From contig CAXIPT010000001.1 of the NCBI GenBank assembly GCA_964030475.1, positions 22,970,776 to 23,034,775 of the forward strand: a stretch of 64,000 bases of DNA. The letters are read 5' to 3'. Source of the DNA: Tethya wilhelma. Its lineage: Eukaryota; Porifera; Demospongiae; Tethyida; Tethyidae. Positions within the stretch are counted from its first letter, which is position 1. The number at the start of each line of letters is the position of its first letter. Below are positions 23,101 through 34,090 of the stretch, piece by piece. Under the pieces are notes generated by a model. The model made no database searches and was not told the DNA's origin. It was given only the letters and a program-made list of their open reading frames with translations. Position numbers and translations under genes: made by a program.

Positions 23101-26100
23101 AAGTATTGTTTTGAGTTTTTCACAATGCTCTGTTCAGCCAAGATATCTATCTTGGATATCCCAATGATATGATTGCCAGCTTAAATCATTGTATCACTAG
23201 CTTGTTATTATACAGAATCTTGTCTTCATAATTATTGTTGCAGATATGGATTGACTGGTACTGCTCTACAGAACAACCTGACTGAGCTGTGGTCCATTCT
23301 CAATTGGTAAGTTGTAACTTATCTTCTTCTCTAAATATAATATTATGTACACAAAATTCTTCACTGGAATGGTCCCTCAGGCACATATACTAAGCTCAAG
23401 CAGACAATTTTGTATGTCCATGTGGATGTGTATCCTACTCCTTGAAGATATATTTTCTTTCAAATGCAGGGCTAATCCCAGGTGCCTTGGTTCACTGTCC
23501 AGCTTTCAGACTAATTTTGAAAGGCCAATTCTTGAAGGTCAAAAGTATGATTGCACTAAGAGACAGCTGGCCTTGAGTAGACAGAGTGAGTCACCTGTTG
23601 TATCATATCAGTGTAAATAATGTCATCATTACATTGTACTGACAGAACTGTTAGAATTGGAAGAGCTAATGAAGAACTGGGTGTTGAGAAGAACTAAGTC
23701 CATCATTGCCTCCCAGCTGCCAAAGAAAGGTGAAATGTTCTTATATATTGATCTGTCACATTGATCTTCAATGATGATACTGCGACATCCATCGGCATGC
23801 ATTCAGAGGAGGTGGTGGTGTTCTGTCCCATCACTGAGCTACAGGAGAGCATCTATCAGACCATTGTGGACACTGAAGATGTTCAGCTCATTCTGCACTC
23901 CCAGGAGCCTTGTGACTGTTACAGTGGAGCCAAGAGAGGAGAGTGCTGCTATAAGGTACACCTGTGACATAGGCATTACAACAATGTTATTATCAATAAT
24001 TTATGCTGCATGCACATTAATTTTCTTTTGATGGATATCACTTTAGGAAAATCAGGAGGGTGTGGCATGGCAGAAATTGGGGCATGCCTATACAGTTCTT
24101 CTGACAAAGTGTGCAAATCATTTGGGGCTACTGTTACCAAACAATACATCATCACTGGGACAGAAAGACAAAGTATATACACAGTACTGTAATACTTGAG
24201 TCCTAGCTCAGCAATATGCATATGCAGCTATGGTTTTACGACTGTATGCAATTGCTTGATTTCTTCATACCAGGCTACAAAAGTATGTGAAAAAGTGTTT
24301 ACCAAGCATCCTCAGTTCATGGAAATGACTAAGAAAGCTTCATTTCTTACACTCTCTGACACCAAATTCTGTGGAAAGATGCAAGTGTGTATGAAATAGA
24401 CAGACTTACCAACTGTCATATGTAATGTAATAAACTATTTTTAGGTACTCGAGAAACTCCTCACAAAGTTTAAAGAAGACAAAGCTAAAGTGATTATCTT
24501 CTCCATGTCAGTGAAAGTAAGTTAGACACACTGTCCTTGGTTCTCTTTCATTCTGTACGTTACCTGTGTTATGACATTGTGTAGCTCTTGAACATTGTTG
24601 AGGACTACATTGTACTTAGAGGATACACCTACTGTCGTCTGGATGGTAGTACCAAGTTAGAGGATAGAGCCAAGATGGTCCACACCTTCAATACTGACCC
24701 ACAGCAGTTCGTCTTCCTCATCTCCAAAAAGTATTGTGAATGAGTGCACGATTGAGTCACATGAAAATCATGTGATTTTGGCGTACATATTATTATATAC
24801 TCAGGTGTGGAGGAGTGGGGTTGAATATTACTGGTGCCAACCGAGTGGTGATCTATGACCCCAGCTGGAACCCAGCCACTGACTTACAAGCTGAAGACAG
24901 GTGAGGTGCTTCGCCATCAACCTATGTTTTGCAGGGGGTGGCGACTCCCATATGTACTGTACTTGGAGACAGTCAATGGTCAAAATGAGATTTTAGTGCT
25001 GGTCAATGGTCAAAATGAAATTTAGACGATCAAAGTTGGTAAAGGTCGTCAGTCATGCGCGAATTTCACTGTGCAGTCAATGGTCAAAATGAAATTTTAG
25101 TCATAGTCAACGGTCAAAATGGAAATTTTGGACGGTCAAAATTTTGGACAGTCAAGATTTTGACCGTGGTCGCGGCTCCAAGTAAAGAACATATGGGAGT
25201 CGCCACCCCCTGGTTATATGTTTACTTATGTGACCTCAATTGTGCTACTCCGATCTACCTAGAGCATTTCGTATTGGCCAGAGCCGTGATGTAAAGGTGT
25301 ATCGCTTGATCACTGAGGGGACGGTGGAAGAGATGATCTACTTGAGACAAGTCTACAAACAGGTACGAGAAAGAGAAGCACACAAATAGATAAAGTACAC
25401 AGTGGATTCTTGAATAATTGGTCATTGTAGATAGTTTCAAAATTTCATGGTACAAAAAATTCATTAAAAGCCAGTTTTTGCTGCTGGGAAAAAAATTTCA
25501 TAGAGATATTTCAGGAATCACCATGTACTAATTAAGTAACACCCATACACAGCTTTATGAATAGTATATCATTGAGGAACATGTACTTTTGTGTATCATA
25601 GTCCAATGTTGTTGTACTTCAAAATTTGGAACTGCATCTAGTACTACATGTATTATAATATATTCAAACCAAAACCTCTAGTATTCTTATAAAGTATATA
25701 TATATATATATATCATTTCTAGAAATGCATGATAATTATATGTAGGGCATCCAAGTTAAAGTAAATAATATCTAGGAAAATTTTAATATACATGTAATTG
25801 TAGTGTTCTCAGCTTCACTTGAGAGCATCTGATATGTAGCCAAATTTTCCTGTCTCACAAAATTTAGTACCGTAGTACAATCTCAGCAGTATCTGTTGTG
25901 TTGAAATGATCCAATTTCTATTCTTAGCTTTCCAGTAGTGATAGAGTGGGATTGTGCCTAGGATTTGAGTTGCAAAGTAGTAGCCAGTAATTCCTTCCCA
26001 TAGCCTTCATTGTTTCCGCTTAGCCTCGTCCCCAGGCCCCTCCCTCAAAAAATAAGGGAGGGCCCTGGGGACAAGGCTAGTTTCCACTAGCACAGGGAGT

Positions 26101-27572
26101 TGTGGTATAAATGTGGTTAATATTGCTGGGGCGGTAGTAGCGATAGAGAGGGACTGTGCCTGGTAGATTTCCATTAAAGAGTTAGCATTGGATGCCTTCT
26201 CTTGCCCAGCCATGAGCTCCAGCTCCTAGTTCCCTGTAGTTTGTTATGTAGAAGTGATCCCCCCACTGCACTTCTGTAGCGATAGAGAGGTGCTGTGCAA
26301 TAAGCTATTGAAAGAAGAGGCATTGAGTGAGTGAAGATAGTCACAAGTGCATGATCATGCACTGTCAGTGTCCACTTTAAAGAGCACAGTAGAGAGATCA
26401 TAGCCTCACACTCCTTTATGATCATCTACCTAACAATGGTGGTTAGATAGAGTTTGGTCTAGAGTCCATCTGGTTGAGAGCTTACTGGTCATAAGTTGCT
26501 GTATGTAGACTTAACCAAGCTAAATCTACCTGACAATGTACCTTCACTCTTACTTCGATTTACCTTGGTCATGATTGATTCACTGCTCATTGTTTGATTT
26601 CCCACGCTGTAGCAACTGGCCAATATGACGATGGAGGGTAGCAGGGAGAGACGACTCTTCACAGCAGTGGCTGGAGACAGAGCACAACAAGGAGAGCTGT
26701 TTGGCTATTCTAACCTCTTTCCTCTTAGAAGGCCAGGACAACCTGGATGCAATCTCACCATGGACTTACTTAAGGTAGACTACCATTGTTTACATTTAGT
26801 GAAGCTGTCATCATTGTTCACCTGGCTTTATTGTTAGCTCCATTCAAACATGACTTAATCAATATGGTGTTCTTTGATCCAGAGAGCAACGACTGTTGAA
26901 TCTGGTGTCATCATGGCCCCATAGTAAGTAAGCCTGGACATGCACTCACACTCTATGTTCACTTATTGTACAATGACTTGTAGTGAGCTGAACCAAAATG
27001 GTCATGAGCAAGAGGATTCATGTCCTATTAAAGAAATCCGTAACACTGCAATGTCTCTGGTACCAGGTAAGTTATGCCTACACAGGAAGTACACTATGGT
27101 TACATTGATACACAGTCAGAGCAGCCTCATACACAGGCTCTCCCCTGTGATATTTCACTCATACCCTGGCCCCATCCCTCCGTATTTTTTGAGGAGGGAG
27201 GGGTCTGTATACGTGGATACAGTCAATAGTATAGTTGTACATTAGTAAAATGTGCACAAAGCAGTGTATAACTATTGCAGCTGAAGCTTCAAGATGAGTC
27301 TGGTCATGTAGCTGTGAATGTATTGAAGATGACATATCAGTCTTTTGACAATCTACCTGGGCAAGCTTGTGTCAACATGCTGATTCATGTCTTTGTGTTC
27401 TATTCTAGGAGCCACAGCCATTGCTCACTCTGGTGGGAAGTCAGTTGTTGGTAACAGCAAGGTGGAAGAACACATTGGCAACCAAGCAATGGCTGATGTC
27501 TATGAGCATAAACAACACTCTCAAGAGCCTGCCAATTTCGTCTCCAACAAACTAGAGGTATATTGAGGATGT

Positions 27573-27650
<78 letters not shown>

Positions 27651-28031
27651 ATTGCCTAGCAACCAAAGTTTTTATAGGCTAATTGCTGGTTAGTGGCTGG
27701 GTGAAGGTGACAATAGAGTAGCTAGGGGTCACAGGGGGTCAATGGCAAACAAATACCGTATAGCGGGAAATTTTCGTATGGTGGAAATTTTCGTATATTT
27801 CGTATGCGGTTCGAATATACGAAAATTAAAACTGCGAAAGTTTAACTTCCGCATTTAATTTATACGAGCGCGCGCCGCGTATACGAAATTTAAAACTACG
27901 AAAAATTCTTCTGGCGCGTTTATACGAAATTTTGCACCAACGAAAATTTCCCGCTATACGGTAGTTACATTCCCTTAAGTGGGCTGCACTTAACCATGCA
28001 TCAAGTACTGCCCACGAGACATGCAACTAGA

Positions 28032-28074
<43 letters not shown>

Positions 28075-29051
28075 TGCATGTGTGTGTGACGGGTGGTTGG
28101 TGACCATTTTCAAGACTCAGAAAAAACTTAACACATACACACAAATAGGACTTTAGTGATGAAAGTGATGATGTGGACTTTGTACCCACAACTAAGGGCC
28201 AGGCAACTGATACCACATCTCAGTGTAATGAGAGCAACAAGTGTGAGTCATTTCCTCAATCCATCACTACCACACTATCGGAGTCAGATGAGAGAAAATC
28301 ACAGAGACATGAACAGTTTGAAAAGATGTCAGTCAAACTTGGATTTCTTTCACCATACGAGTTTGCACTACATGTCAAAAGTATTACCAAAAAGGAAAGA
28401 GTGTGTCTGCTGAAAGACTTTTATGGTTCAAGTTCAGGAGGCAGTAAAAGAGAGAAAGGTAAATCAAAAGAAGATCAAAGTTCAGATCAAAAAATCAAAC
28501 CAAGAGACCCTCATTCAATCTCGAGATCTAATGCGACAAGAGAGAGTCAAGAGGGTAGGAAACGGAGATGTCCAGCTGAACGAAAACTTGTCAAGACAAA
28601 ACATCGAAAGCGGCTTAAGTTTGTAGGAGAAGAGGATTCACCTTTGGCAGCAAATTCCCAGAGTAGTGATGATCAACTTGTGTCTGATGAACTAGTCTCA
28701 ACATCAACAGCTTTGTCACAGTCTATTGTAGCTCATGAACATCCCCAGATCAGAGAGGGTTCTAGCATCAACCAGTCGTCACCACCACACCCCACCCCCA
28801 ATAACTCAAAGGATGAAGTTAAACTTCCAACTATTGTTAGTGATTGTCCAGAAAGGCACAGCAAAGTCACTACTGGACAGAGCCAATCTTCATCCCATGC
28901 TTCAGTTGGTGGTTTATCCTTCGAGAAATCCACTAGTTTCATACAAGATAACTCAAAGACCCCACCCCTAATTGACTCATCTGAAAATAGAAAAAAATCA
29001 CATTCAAATTCTGCATCCTCTTTTAATATAGATGAGCTTTTTGGCCTTTAA
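20181..29051 (+). CDS. ERCC6L2: ERCC6L2-like SNF2 DNA helicase/translocase, complete, 23 exons
   Basis: Exons: 20181-20233, 20444-20685, 20839-20942, 21812-22015, 22232-22326, 22402-22501, 22816-22875, 22942-22994, 23244-23306, 23470-23585, 23646-23729, 23807-23955, 24047-24172, 24274-24384, 24445-24516, 24585-24730, 24805-24900, 25263-25362, 26613-26774, 26883-26923, 26984-27066, 27409-27557, 28149-29051. All phases agree, giving about 1,103 residues. Helicase motifs: [10 protein letters not shown] (I), DEVQ (II), LTGTALQNN (III), [11 protein letters not shown] (V), DRAFRIGQ (VI). ERCC6L2-specific marks are [38 protein letters not shown] and [13 protein letters not shown], closely matching the human protein. 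ERCC6L2 is a nuclear ATP-dependent factor linked to DNA double-strand-break and transcription-associated repair. The last exon is a Ser/Lys-rich tail. Oddity: motif II reads DEVQ instead of DEAH. Confidence 0.9.
20959..21508. mobile_element. Diverged relative of the 773-bp element, in ERCC6L2 intron 3
   Basis: Begins TTAACCCTTGGTGCGCATGT, contains GGTTACAGTAGTCGTTTTGT as does 9864-10636, and ends CTTGGTGCCTTCATT. Aligned internal blocks include AGGCTTTTCAGCCTCTCTGA. Non-coding. Confidence 0.55.
24932..25212. mobile_element. MITE with internal GGTCAAAATG tandem motif, ERCC6L2 intron 17
   Basis: The ends are perfect inverted repeats: CAGGGGGTGGCGACTCCCAT at the left and its complement ending at 25212. 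The interior is built from about five variants of a unit containing GGTCAAAATG. No target duplication is obvious. Confidence 0.75.
26021..26079. mobile_element. 59-bp foldback element, 9-bp TSD, ERCC6L2 intron 18
   Basis: A nearly perfect hairpin starting TAGCCTCGTCCCCAGGCCCC and ending inverted at GGGGACAAGGCTA. It is flanked by GTTTCCGCT (26012-26020) and GTTTCCACT (26080-26088), a 9-bp duplication with one mismatch. Same terminal signature as the Mutator-like elements here. Confidence 0.75.
27568..27650. repeat. (GT)n microsatellite, ERCC6L2 intron 22
   Basis: About 80 bp of GT repeat soon after the donor of intron 22; a second GT tract lies in the same intron at about 28033-28070. Confidence 0.9.
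27754..27963. mobile_element. Foldback MITE, TACCGTATAGCGGGAAATTT, best copy
   Basis: Perfect terminal inverted repeats: TACCGTATAGCGGGAAATTT at the left and AAATTTCCCGCTATACGGTA at the right, 210 bp in total. The core alternates ATACGAAAATT-type motifs. It lies in ERCC6L2 intron 22 between two GT microsatellites. Confidence 0.8.
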
Positions 29052-29249
29052 TTGCAATAATTATAATTTTGTCTGGTCTCTTTCTGGATTTTGTCCAGGG
29101 CCACATAACATAATTATTAACTCAATCACTTATATATATGCGCTAATCACTTAGCCCATGAATACATGCATGCACATGCACATTAATTTTTTTATTGTAG
29201 CAAAAAATAATCATTAATTGTCGGTGTGTGGGAACGAGGCTATTTTATG

Positions 29250-30158
29250 CTACACACCAAAATCAAACTCTAGTCCACTTCCAGCCATTCTTCTTGCATA
29301 CATTTCATCCATCTCTACTGATTGTTCAGGAGTGAAATAATTCTTCCAGTCACCAACCTCCCTTTTACGTAAAAAGTTCTCTTCTTCTTTTGAAGGATCA
29401 CGAAATTTGCTCCAAGAATAGTTTGCAGTGGTATCTTCTCTCATGTTTGTGAAGCTTGTTCTTGACACGATCTCATCGATCTTTTCTTGGGTGGCACCTT
29501 CACATTCAATAAACTCTGCTATACGCTGTACGGCAGATGCCAGATCTTTCTTCATGTCTTCGTACTTCAGAAACAGGACATGTTCATCATCTTTATGACC
29601 CCACCATTCAAGAACGTGATTGAAGTAATCCCCAAATGGAACAGCACCTTTCATGAAATCCTGAAAGAAGGAATTCCATGTCATAGTTGGATCACGAATT
29701 ATTAAATCTTGACGGTAAAGTGACACACAAACATCTTTGGGGTTTCTTGCAACATAGATGTACTTGCTATTGCAAGAGGCAGCACTGGTTGGTAGCAAGT
29801 CATATGGGAGGTGACTTTTGAAGGTACGAGGAGACTCCATCTCATCAATCTTGATGTATGAAAAAAATGCATCAAGTCCTTCTATCCACGGTACAGCATC
29901 CACAAGTATTCTTCTGTCGTCCATCCCATATCGAAGTAGACGTACAATTTGTTGCACCCATGTGGTCCCAGATTTTGGAAATGTAACAATAAACAGATCA
30001 TCATCTTTCAAAGGCAAAATTTTCAGTTCGTCTAAAAGGCCATAGCTGATGAAATCTGGAGCAGTTAATTTTCGGCCTGATCCCGGAAAACTCATCACAT
30101 GCAGCTTGAACGCCGGTTTTCTTACTCCCTGCAGTGCCATGTCCAGAGTACAAGTCAA
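29250..30158 (-). CDS. Cytosolic sulfotransferase (SULT family), intronless
   Basis: 302 residues, the usual cytosolic SULT length, in one exon. The family transfers sulfate from PAPS to hydroxyl or amine groups of small molecules. Signature motifs: 5'-phosphosulfate loop TFPKSGTTWVQ (PKSGTTW at 61-67), catalytic histidine in FKSHLPYD (H116), 3'-phosphate motif YVARNPKDVCVSLY (R138, S146), and the C-terminal PAPS motif RKREVGDWKNYFT (264-276), where the usual RKG glycine is Arg. Start: Met1 or Met7 (MALQGV); both fit. It is convergent with ERCC6L2 (198 bp between stops) and divergent from the AKR-like exon at 30349. The substrate cannot be told. Its N-terminal half is duplicated at 32037-32485. 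Confidence 0.9.
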   Translation of the reverse strand: MTCTLDMALQGVRKPAFKLHVMSFPGSGRKLTAPDFISYGLLDELKILPLKDDDLFIVTFPKSGTTWVQQIVRLLRYGMDDRRILVDAVPWIEGLDAFFSYIKIDEMESPRTFKSHLPYDLLPTSAASCNSKYIYVARNPKDVCVSLYRQDLIIRDPTMTWNSFFQDFMKGAVPFGDYFNHVLEWWGHKDDEHVLFLKYEDMKKDLASAVQRIAEFIECEGATQEKIDEIVSRTSFTNMREDTTANYSWSKFRDPSKEEENFLRKREVGDWKNYFTPEQSVEMDEMYARRMAGSGLEFDFGV

Positions 30159-30348
30159 ACAATATGTCAGAGTACAGTAATTAATTTGCTAGGTCAATTA
30201 AAAGCAGAGGAGATTGGTGCGCAATATTAGCGGATCTTGATCCAGGCAAAAAAAATCGCTGATTCAGCATCACGCAATCCCTTGGACCTTGGACTATCGG
30301 AAGCTGGGTGATGTCCTTTCGAGTACTTAACTGCAAGAAAGATTATTC
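30159..30348. promoter_or_regulatory. Bidirectional spacer between sulfotransferase and AKR-like exon
   Basis: 190 bp separate two divergent start codons. The corresponding spacer in the second copy (32486-32717) keeps blocks such as ATCGCTGATTCAGCA and CTCGAG-like sequence. It probably holds both promoters; no core elements are recognisable. Confidence 0.45.
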
Positions 30349-30426
30349 ATGGCTCGTCAGCAGAGTTTAAAGCTGATCTTGGGGTCCAATGAGATAGGAA
30401 GACGGACTCTTACTAACGACAAACCT
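30349..30426 (+). CDS. First exon resembling an AKR7-type aldo-keto reductase, copy 1
   Basis: A 26-codon exon starts ATGGCTCGTCAGCAG and ends before a GTAAGT donor in phase 0. The peptide MARQQSLKLILGSNEIGRRT resembles the beginning of AKR7 aflatoxin-aldehyde reductases (V-LGTMEMGRR in human). Copy 2 encodes the same peptide with only synonymous changes. I could not find later exons: DNA downstream is mobile elements and then a gap. It may be the start of a split gene or a stranded exon. Confidence 0.45.
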
Positions 30427-30574
30427 GTAAGTTCAAGTAGTCTAACCGAGTACCCCAGCTCTCTCCTTTGACCTTTCAGTCACAGTCACGATCATGGATA
30501 TTATAATGTCCATGGATCTATGAAGGAGAGAGCTCGAGCTCACTCACACAAGTGAACTTGTCATAGTAATTGTC

Positions 30575-30619
30575 TAGTCTCGCGGGGAAGAGTCTGGCCG
30601 GCCCGCGAGCCTGAGACTA
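30575..30619. mobile_element. 45-bp foldback element with perfect 9-bp TSD
   Basis: Starts TAGTCTCGCGGGGAAGAGTC and ends GCGAGCCTGAGACTA (inverted TAGTCTC). It is flanked by GTAATTGTC at 30566-30574 and 30620-30628. Confidence 0.75.
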
Positions 30620-30720
30620 GTAATTGTCTCGCTATAAACCAGACTCTCCGCAAAAAAAAATGTAGCTAGTGAGACTACAAGTAAACGTGAGTTAGTGGGC
30701 AACCGTTAGCTAGGCAACCC

Positions 30721-31190
30721 TAGTCTAGTGGGCCAGACATCCAGGAGAGGGGAAAAGGACGTCTGGTAAAAGTGGCCCAGTTTTCGTTTGCAATCGTGAA
30801 ATGTTGTGACCTCCAATCAGATTTCGTAATTTCAAACTTAATGGGGTAGCTAAAATTTCCCGCCAAATTTGAAAACAACCAACCAGATCGTTCTTGTCAC
30901 ATGAGACCATAGCGCTGTCCAATCATCGTCCAAGAACAGTCCATGTCCATAAGCTTTGTAAGGCTGAACTTTCACTGCTTGTGTGTAGAAGATGGCTCAA
31001 ACTCATGATTACTTCACACTGGAGTATACTAAGAAGAAAGCTGCAGCTAAACTAAAGTCTTTTGGCAAAGACTTTTTTTTTTTCACGTGATAGCATGACC
31101 TTACGTCACGTTAATGAAATTCCAATTGCACACAAAATCTGGGCCAGACGTCCTTTTTCCCCCCTCTCGGACGTCTGGCCCACAAGACTA
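30721..31190. mobile_element. Mutator-like foldback element, 470 bp, 9-bp TSD, with MAQTH peptide
   Basis: Left end TAGTCTAGTGGGCCAGACAT and right end GTCTGGCCCACAAGACTA are inverted. A perfect 9-bp duplication AGGCAACCC lies at 30712-30720 and 31191-31199. Inside, on the plus strand from about 30992, is a short reading frame MAQTHDYFTLEYTKKKAAAK preceded by 5' flank also found in the element at 17643-18126. The paralogous DNA in the second sulfotransferase copy lacks the element. Non-autonomous. Confidence 0.85.
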
Positions 31191-31338
31191 AGGCAACCCT
31201 TACAGATGAACACTTGAAAATCATGACAAGACAAACCTTGCACCAAAAGTAATAATTTGCAGCTGGAAAGGTGGATGGCTTTGAAGTGTTAGCAATAGGT
31301 GAAAATTAATGCCATGGTTAGTTAAAGCTTTCTTATTA

Positions 31339-31487
31339 GGCCGTGGCTAGAGAGCTGGCACCGTAAACTAAAGCTAAATATATTGTAGTCAATGGTGCCT
31401 GCGAAATCCAGATACTATGTAGTACGTAATTCTGTAATACAAAAGCAATAGGAAAGTATACGGTTTGCCGGCTCTCTAGACACAGCG
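31339..31487. mobile_element. 149-bp MITE with 9-bp TSD
   Basis: Flanked by TTCTTATTA at 31330-31338 and 31488-31496. Ends are inverted around GGCTAGAGAGCTGGCACCGT and GCCGGCTCTCTAGACAC. The paralogous segment at about 32958 has a single uninterrupted TTTCTTATTAAATG, an empty site. A relative is seen near 17145-17610. Confidence 0.75.
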
Positions 31488-31496
31488 TTCTTATTA

Positions 31497-32035
31497 AAAT
31501 GTTCTCGAGTGAAAGTAATGGGTTTGAGCCATCTCCTACTCACAAACAGTGAAATTTCAGTTTTACAAAGCTTCTCGTCGCTGACTATTCATGGATAATG
31601 ATTATACAGTACACACTATAGTCTCACATGACAAGATTGGTTAGTTTCAGATTTGGTGGGGAAATCTACTGTATTAATATTAAATTCAAACTTACGAAAT
31701 CACCCCTGAGTGGCAGTCACAACTGTGATTGCACATAGAATCTGATTACCATGATATATTATAGTCTTGCCAAGCCAGTCCCTCACACTTGCTCCACCCA
31801 TACACTCCACAGGGCAGTCGAACCGCACGCGTACGCGGAAACGCTCCTACGTTGAGATTTAATTGCAAATGAATTTATTCATAAGGTCAAGTACAGTTAA
31901 TTCGCGATTATGAAGTATGCAACGCATTGTTTTTATTTCTTCCACAGATTCTTGCTTTGCTGTTCCAAACTTGGTATGCAAATTGTACATTAAATAATCT
32001 AACTTTCAACAAAGTTTAGTGTCCAGAGATGGGAT
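31497..32035. other. Old paralogous flank with MAQTH relic, then contig end
   Basis: 31500-31760 resembles, in reverse, the interior of the MAQTH elements (ATGGCTCAAACCCATTACTT on the minus strand) but the frame is broken. The remainder up to the N is AT-rich, with no gene seen. Confidence 0.5.
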
Positions 32036-32036
32036 N

Positions 32037-32485
32037 TGACGGTAAAGTGACACACAAACATCTTTGGGGTTTCTTGCAACATAGATGTACTTGCTATTGC
32101 AAGAGGCAGCACTGGTTGGTAGCAAGTCATATGGGAGGTGACTTTTGAAGGTACGAGGAGACTCCATCTCATCAATCTTGATGTATGAAAAAAATGCATC
32201 AAGTGCTTCTATCCATGGTACAGCATCTACAAGTATTCTTCTGTCGTCCATCCCATATCGAAGTAGACGTACAATTTGTTGCACCCATGTGGTCCCAGAT
32301 TTTGGAAATGTAACAATAAACAGATCATCATCTTTCAAAGGCAAAATTTTCAGTTCATCTAAAAGGCCATAGCTGATGAAATCTGGAGCAGTTAATTTTC
32401 GGCCTGATCCCGGAATACTCATCACATGCAGCTTGAACGCCGGTTTTCTTACTCCCTGCTGTGCCATGTCCAGAGTGCAAGTCAA
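32037..32485 (-). CDS. Sulfotransferase copy 2, 3' part missing at a gap
   Basis: Encodes about the first 149 residues of a sulfotransferase nearly identical to 29250-30158 (M[AQ]QGV, VMSIPG instead of VMSFPG, EALDAFF instead of EGLDAFF), including PKSGTTW, the catalytic His and YVARNPKDVCVSLY. The alignment stops at the N at 32036, so the truncation is from assembly rather than a proven mutation. The divergent AKR-like exon is duplicated with it. Flanks differ enough (insertions on both sides) to favour a true paralogue over a second allele, though a highly heterozygous haplotype is possible. Confidence 0.75.
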
Positions 32486-32496
32486 TGTCAGAGTAC

Positions 32497-32549
32497 CCAG
32501 GCCACTCCCAGTTTTTCACGCAGAAAATCTGGGAGTGGCCTGGGTACCA
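32497..32549. mobile_element. Hairpin insertion specific to copy 2
   Basis: GTACCCAGGCCACTCCCAG is followed after a short loop by its complement. The matching spacer upstream of copy 1 lacks it. The target duplication is unclear. Confidence 0.55.
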
Positions 32550-32717
32550 GAGGCTACATAATGTGAAGAGTGATTGTGAAAAATTGCTGACCAGGCAAAA
32601 AAGATCGCTGATTCAGCAGCATCAACACGCACTTGCAAGGCCCTTGGTCTATCAGAAGCAGTTCAAGCTGGGTGTCCAAACTCTCTTCGAGTAAACTGTT
32701 TAACAAGGAGATTATTC

Positions 32718-32795
32718 ATGGCTCGTCAACAGAGCTTAAAGCTGATCTTGGGGTCCAATGAGATAGGAAGACGGACTCTTACTAACGACAAACCT
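32718..32795 (+). CDS. AKR7-like first exon, copy 2
   Basis: 78-nt exon encoding the same 26 residues as 30349-30426, with third-position changes only (CAG to CAA, AGT to AGC) and the same phase-0 GTAAGT donor. Preservation of the peptide while flanks diverged suggests both copies code, or did until recently. No later exon is visible. Confidence 0.45.
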
Positions 32796-33089
32796 GTAAG
32801 TAAACCTCGTATACCTAACGTAAAACTTAACCCTTAGGCCGCTAACCGACCCTTACAATATACAAACTTCACCTTGTACCAAAAGGTATCATGATATTGG
32901 AGCTGGAAAGGATGGTATATGAAGTGTTAGCAATAGCCATGGTTAGCTAGCTGGAGCATGAATTTTAATTTCTTATTAAATGTTCTTGAGTGTGAAGTAA
33001 TAAGTTTGAGCCATTTTCTACTCACAAACAGAGAAATTTCAGTCTTACAAAGTTTTTTGATGCAGACTATTCATGGATGATGATTAAAC
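32796..33089. other. Paralogous flank of the sulfotransferase duplication
   Basis: Aligns with 31201-31600 (for example GAAGTGTTAGCAATAG) without the two elements present there. It contains another MAQT relic on the minus strand near 33012. Non-coding. Confidence 0.5.
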
Positions 33090-33098
33090 AGTACGTGC

Positions 33099-33247
33099 CA
33101 GAGGAGGTTCGACACGGTTGACCTTTGCTTGACCTTTTGCAATTAAAGTCCTCCACGTGCATGTATAATGTATTGAACACATGGAGGACGTGAAGGACTT
33201 TAATTGCAAAAGGTCAAGCAAAGGTCAACCGTGTCGAACCTCCTCTG
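33099..33247. mobile_element. 149-bp foldback element, near-perfect hairpin, 9-bp TSD
   Basis: Long inverted arms start CAGAGGAGGTTCGACACGGT and end ACCGTGTCGAACCTCCTCTG. Flanks AGTACGTGC (33090-33098) and AGTACGCGC (33248-33256) form a 9-bp duplication with one mismatch. Copy 1 (near 31621) has a single such site. Confidence 0.8.
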
Positions 33248-33599
33248 AGTACGCGCTACAGTCTCACATGATAAGATTGGTTTCGAGTGGTGCTCAAATA
33301 GAACAATAAAATTACTTGGCCATTTTAGTGCTAATATTAGAGTGGCACTTAGCATAGGAACAAAAATGAGACTTTTACACCATTCATACAGCTACAGACT
33401 AAACTGGCAGCTGTCGTTCTAAATAGTTGAGCGGCAGAAAAAAAAAATTCTAGTTTGTATTTGGCACTCAATTGCATGGAGTTAGCGAATAATTACAGTG
33501 CAGGCCTGGCACTAATATTAGGGTTGTTTCCCCATTTAAGAATCACGAAATATGCTGACTCAGCTATTATCATGCATGTGTGTAGTTTTTTTTTCTAGT

Positions 33600-33822
33600 C
33601 TTCTTTGCCTCCCTAGAGTCTCCCCAGAGTCTCCCTGGTCTCCCTGGTCTCCCTGTCTCTTACGTCTCCTTGTCTCCCTGGTCCCCTATGTCTCCCTGGT
33701 CTCCCTGGTCTCCCTGGTCTCCTTTATCTCCCTGTCTCCCTGGTCTCCCTGTCCCCTATGTCTCCCTGGTCTCCCTGTCCCCTATGTCTCCCTGGTCTCC
33801 TAGTCTCCCTGGTCTCCCTGTC
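33600..33822. repeat. Degenerate tandem repeat, unit about CTCCCTGGT
   Basis: Pyrimidine-rich repeats of TCTCCCTGGTCTCCCTGTCC type run into the N at 33823. The ORF across it is low-complexity and not a gene. Confidence 0.85.
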
Positions 33823-33823
33823 N

Positions 33824-34090
33824 TGACTCTTACAATGAGCTCTTAAATGTACTTCATCATCATTGTAATAAAGCTTGTTCTTCAATAATTATTACACCTG
33901 ACATTGTACATGTCAATACTAGTACTAAGAGACACTGACACATGCATACAATAAAAATAGAAAGGCTCTACTGCATTATAATTATGTACTACACAAACAT
34001 ACTATACAGCTATGGAGAAGGTATCTACGAAGAAATTGCAAGTTGTTCACTACAAATGTTATTTAATTGAGAATTATAGTATCTTAGAGT
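33824..34090. other. Downstream flank of the YWTD gene
   Basis: AT-rich sequence after the contig join. It includes possible AATAAA-type signals on the minus strand and no other feature. Confidence 0.4.

Noticed and set aside
33552..33803. ORF rich in Ser-Pro-Trp repeats
   Set aside because: It lies wholly in the CTCCCTGGT tandem repeat, has no splice or domain support and runs up to a gap.
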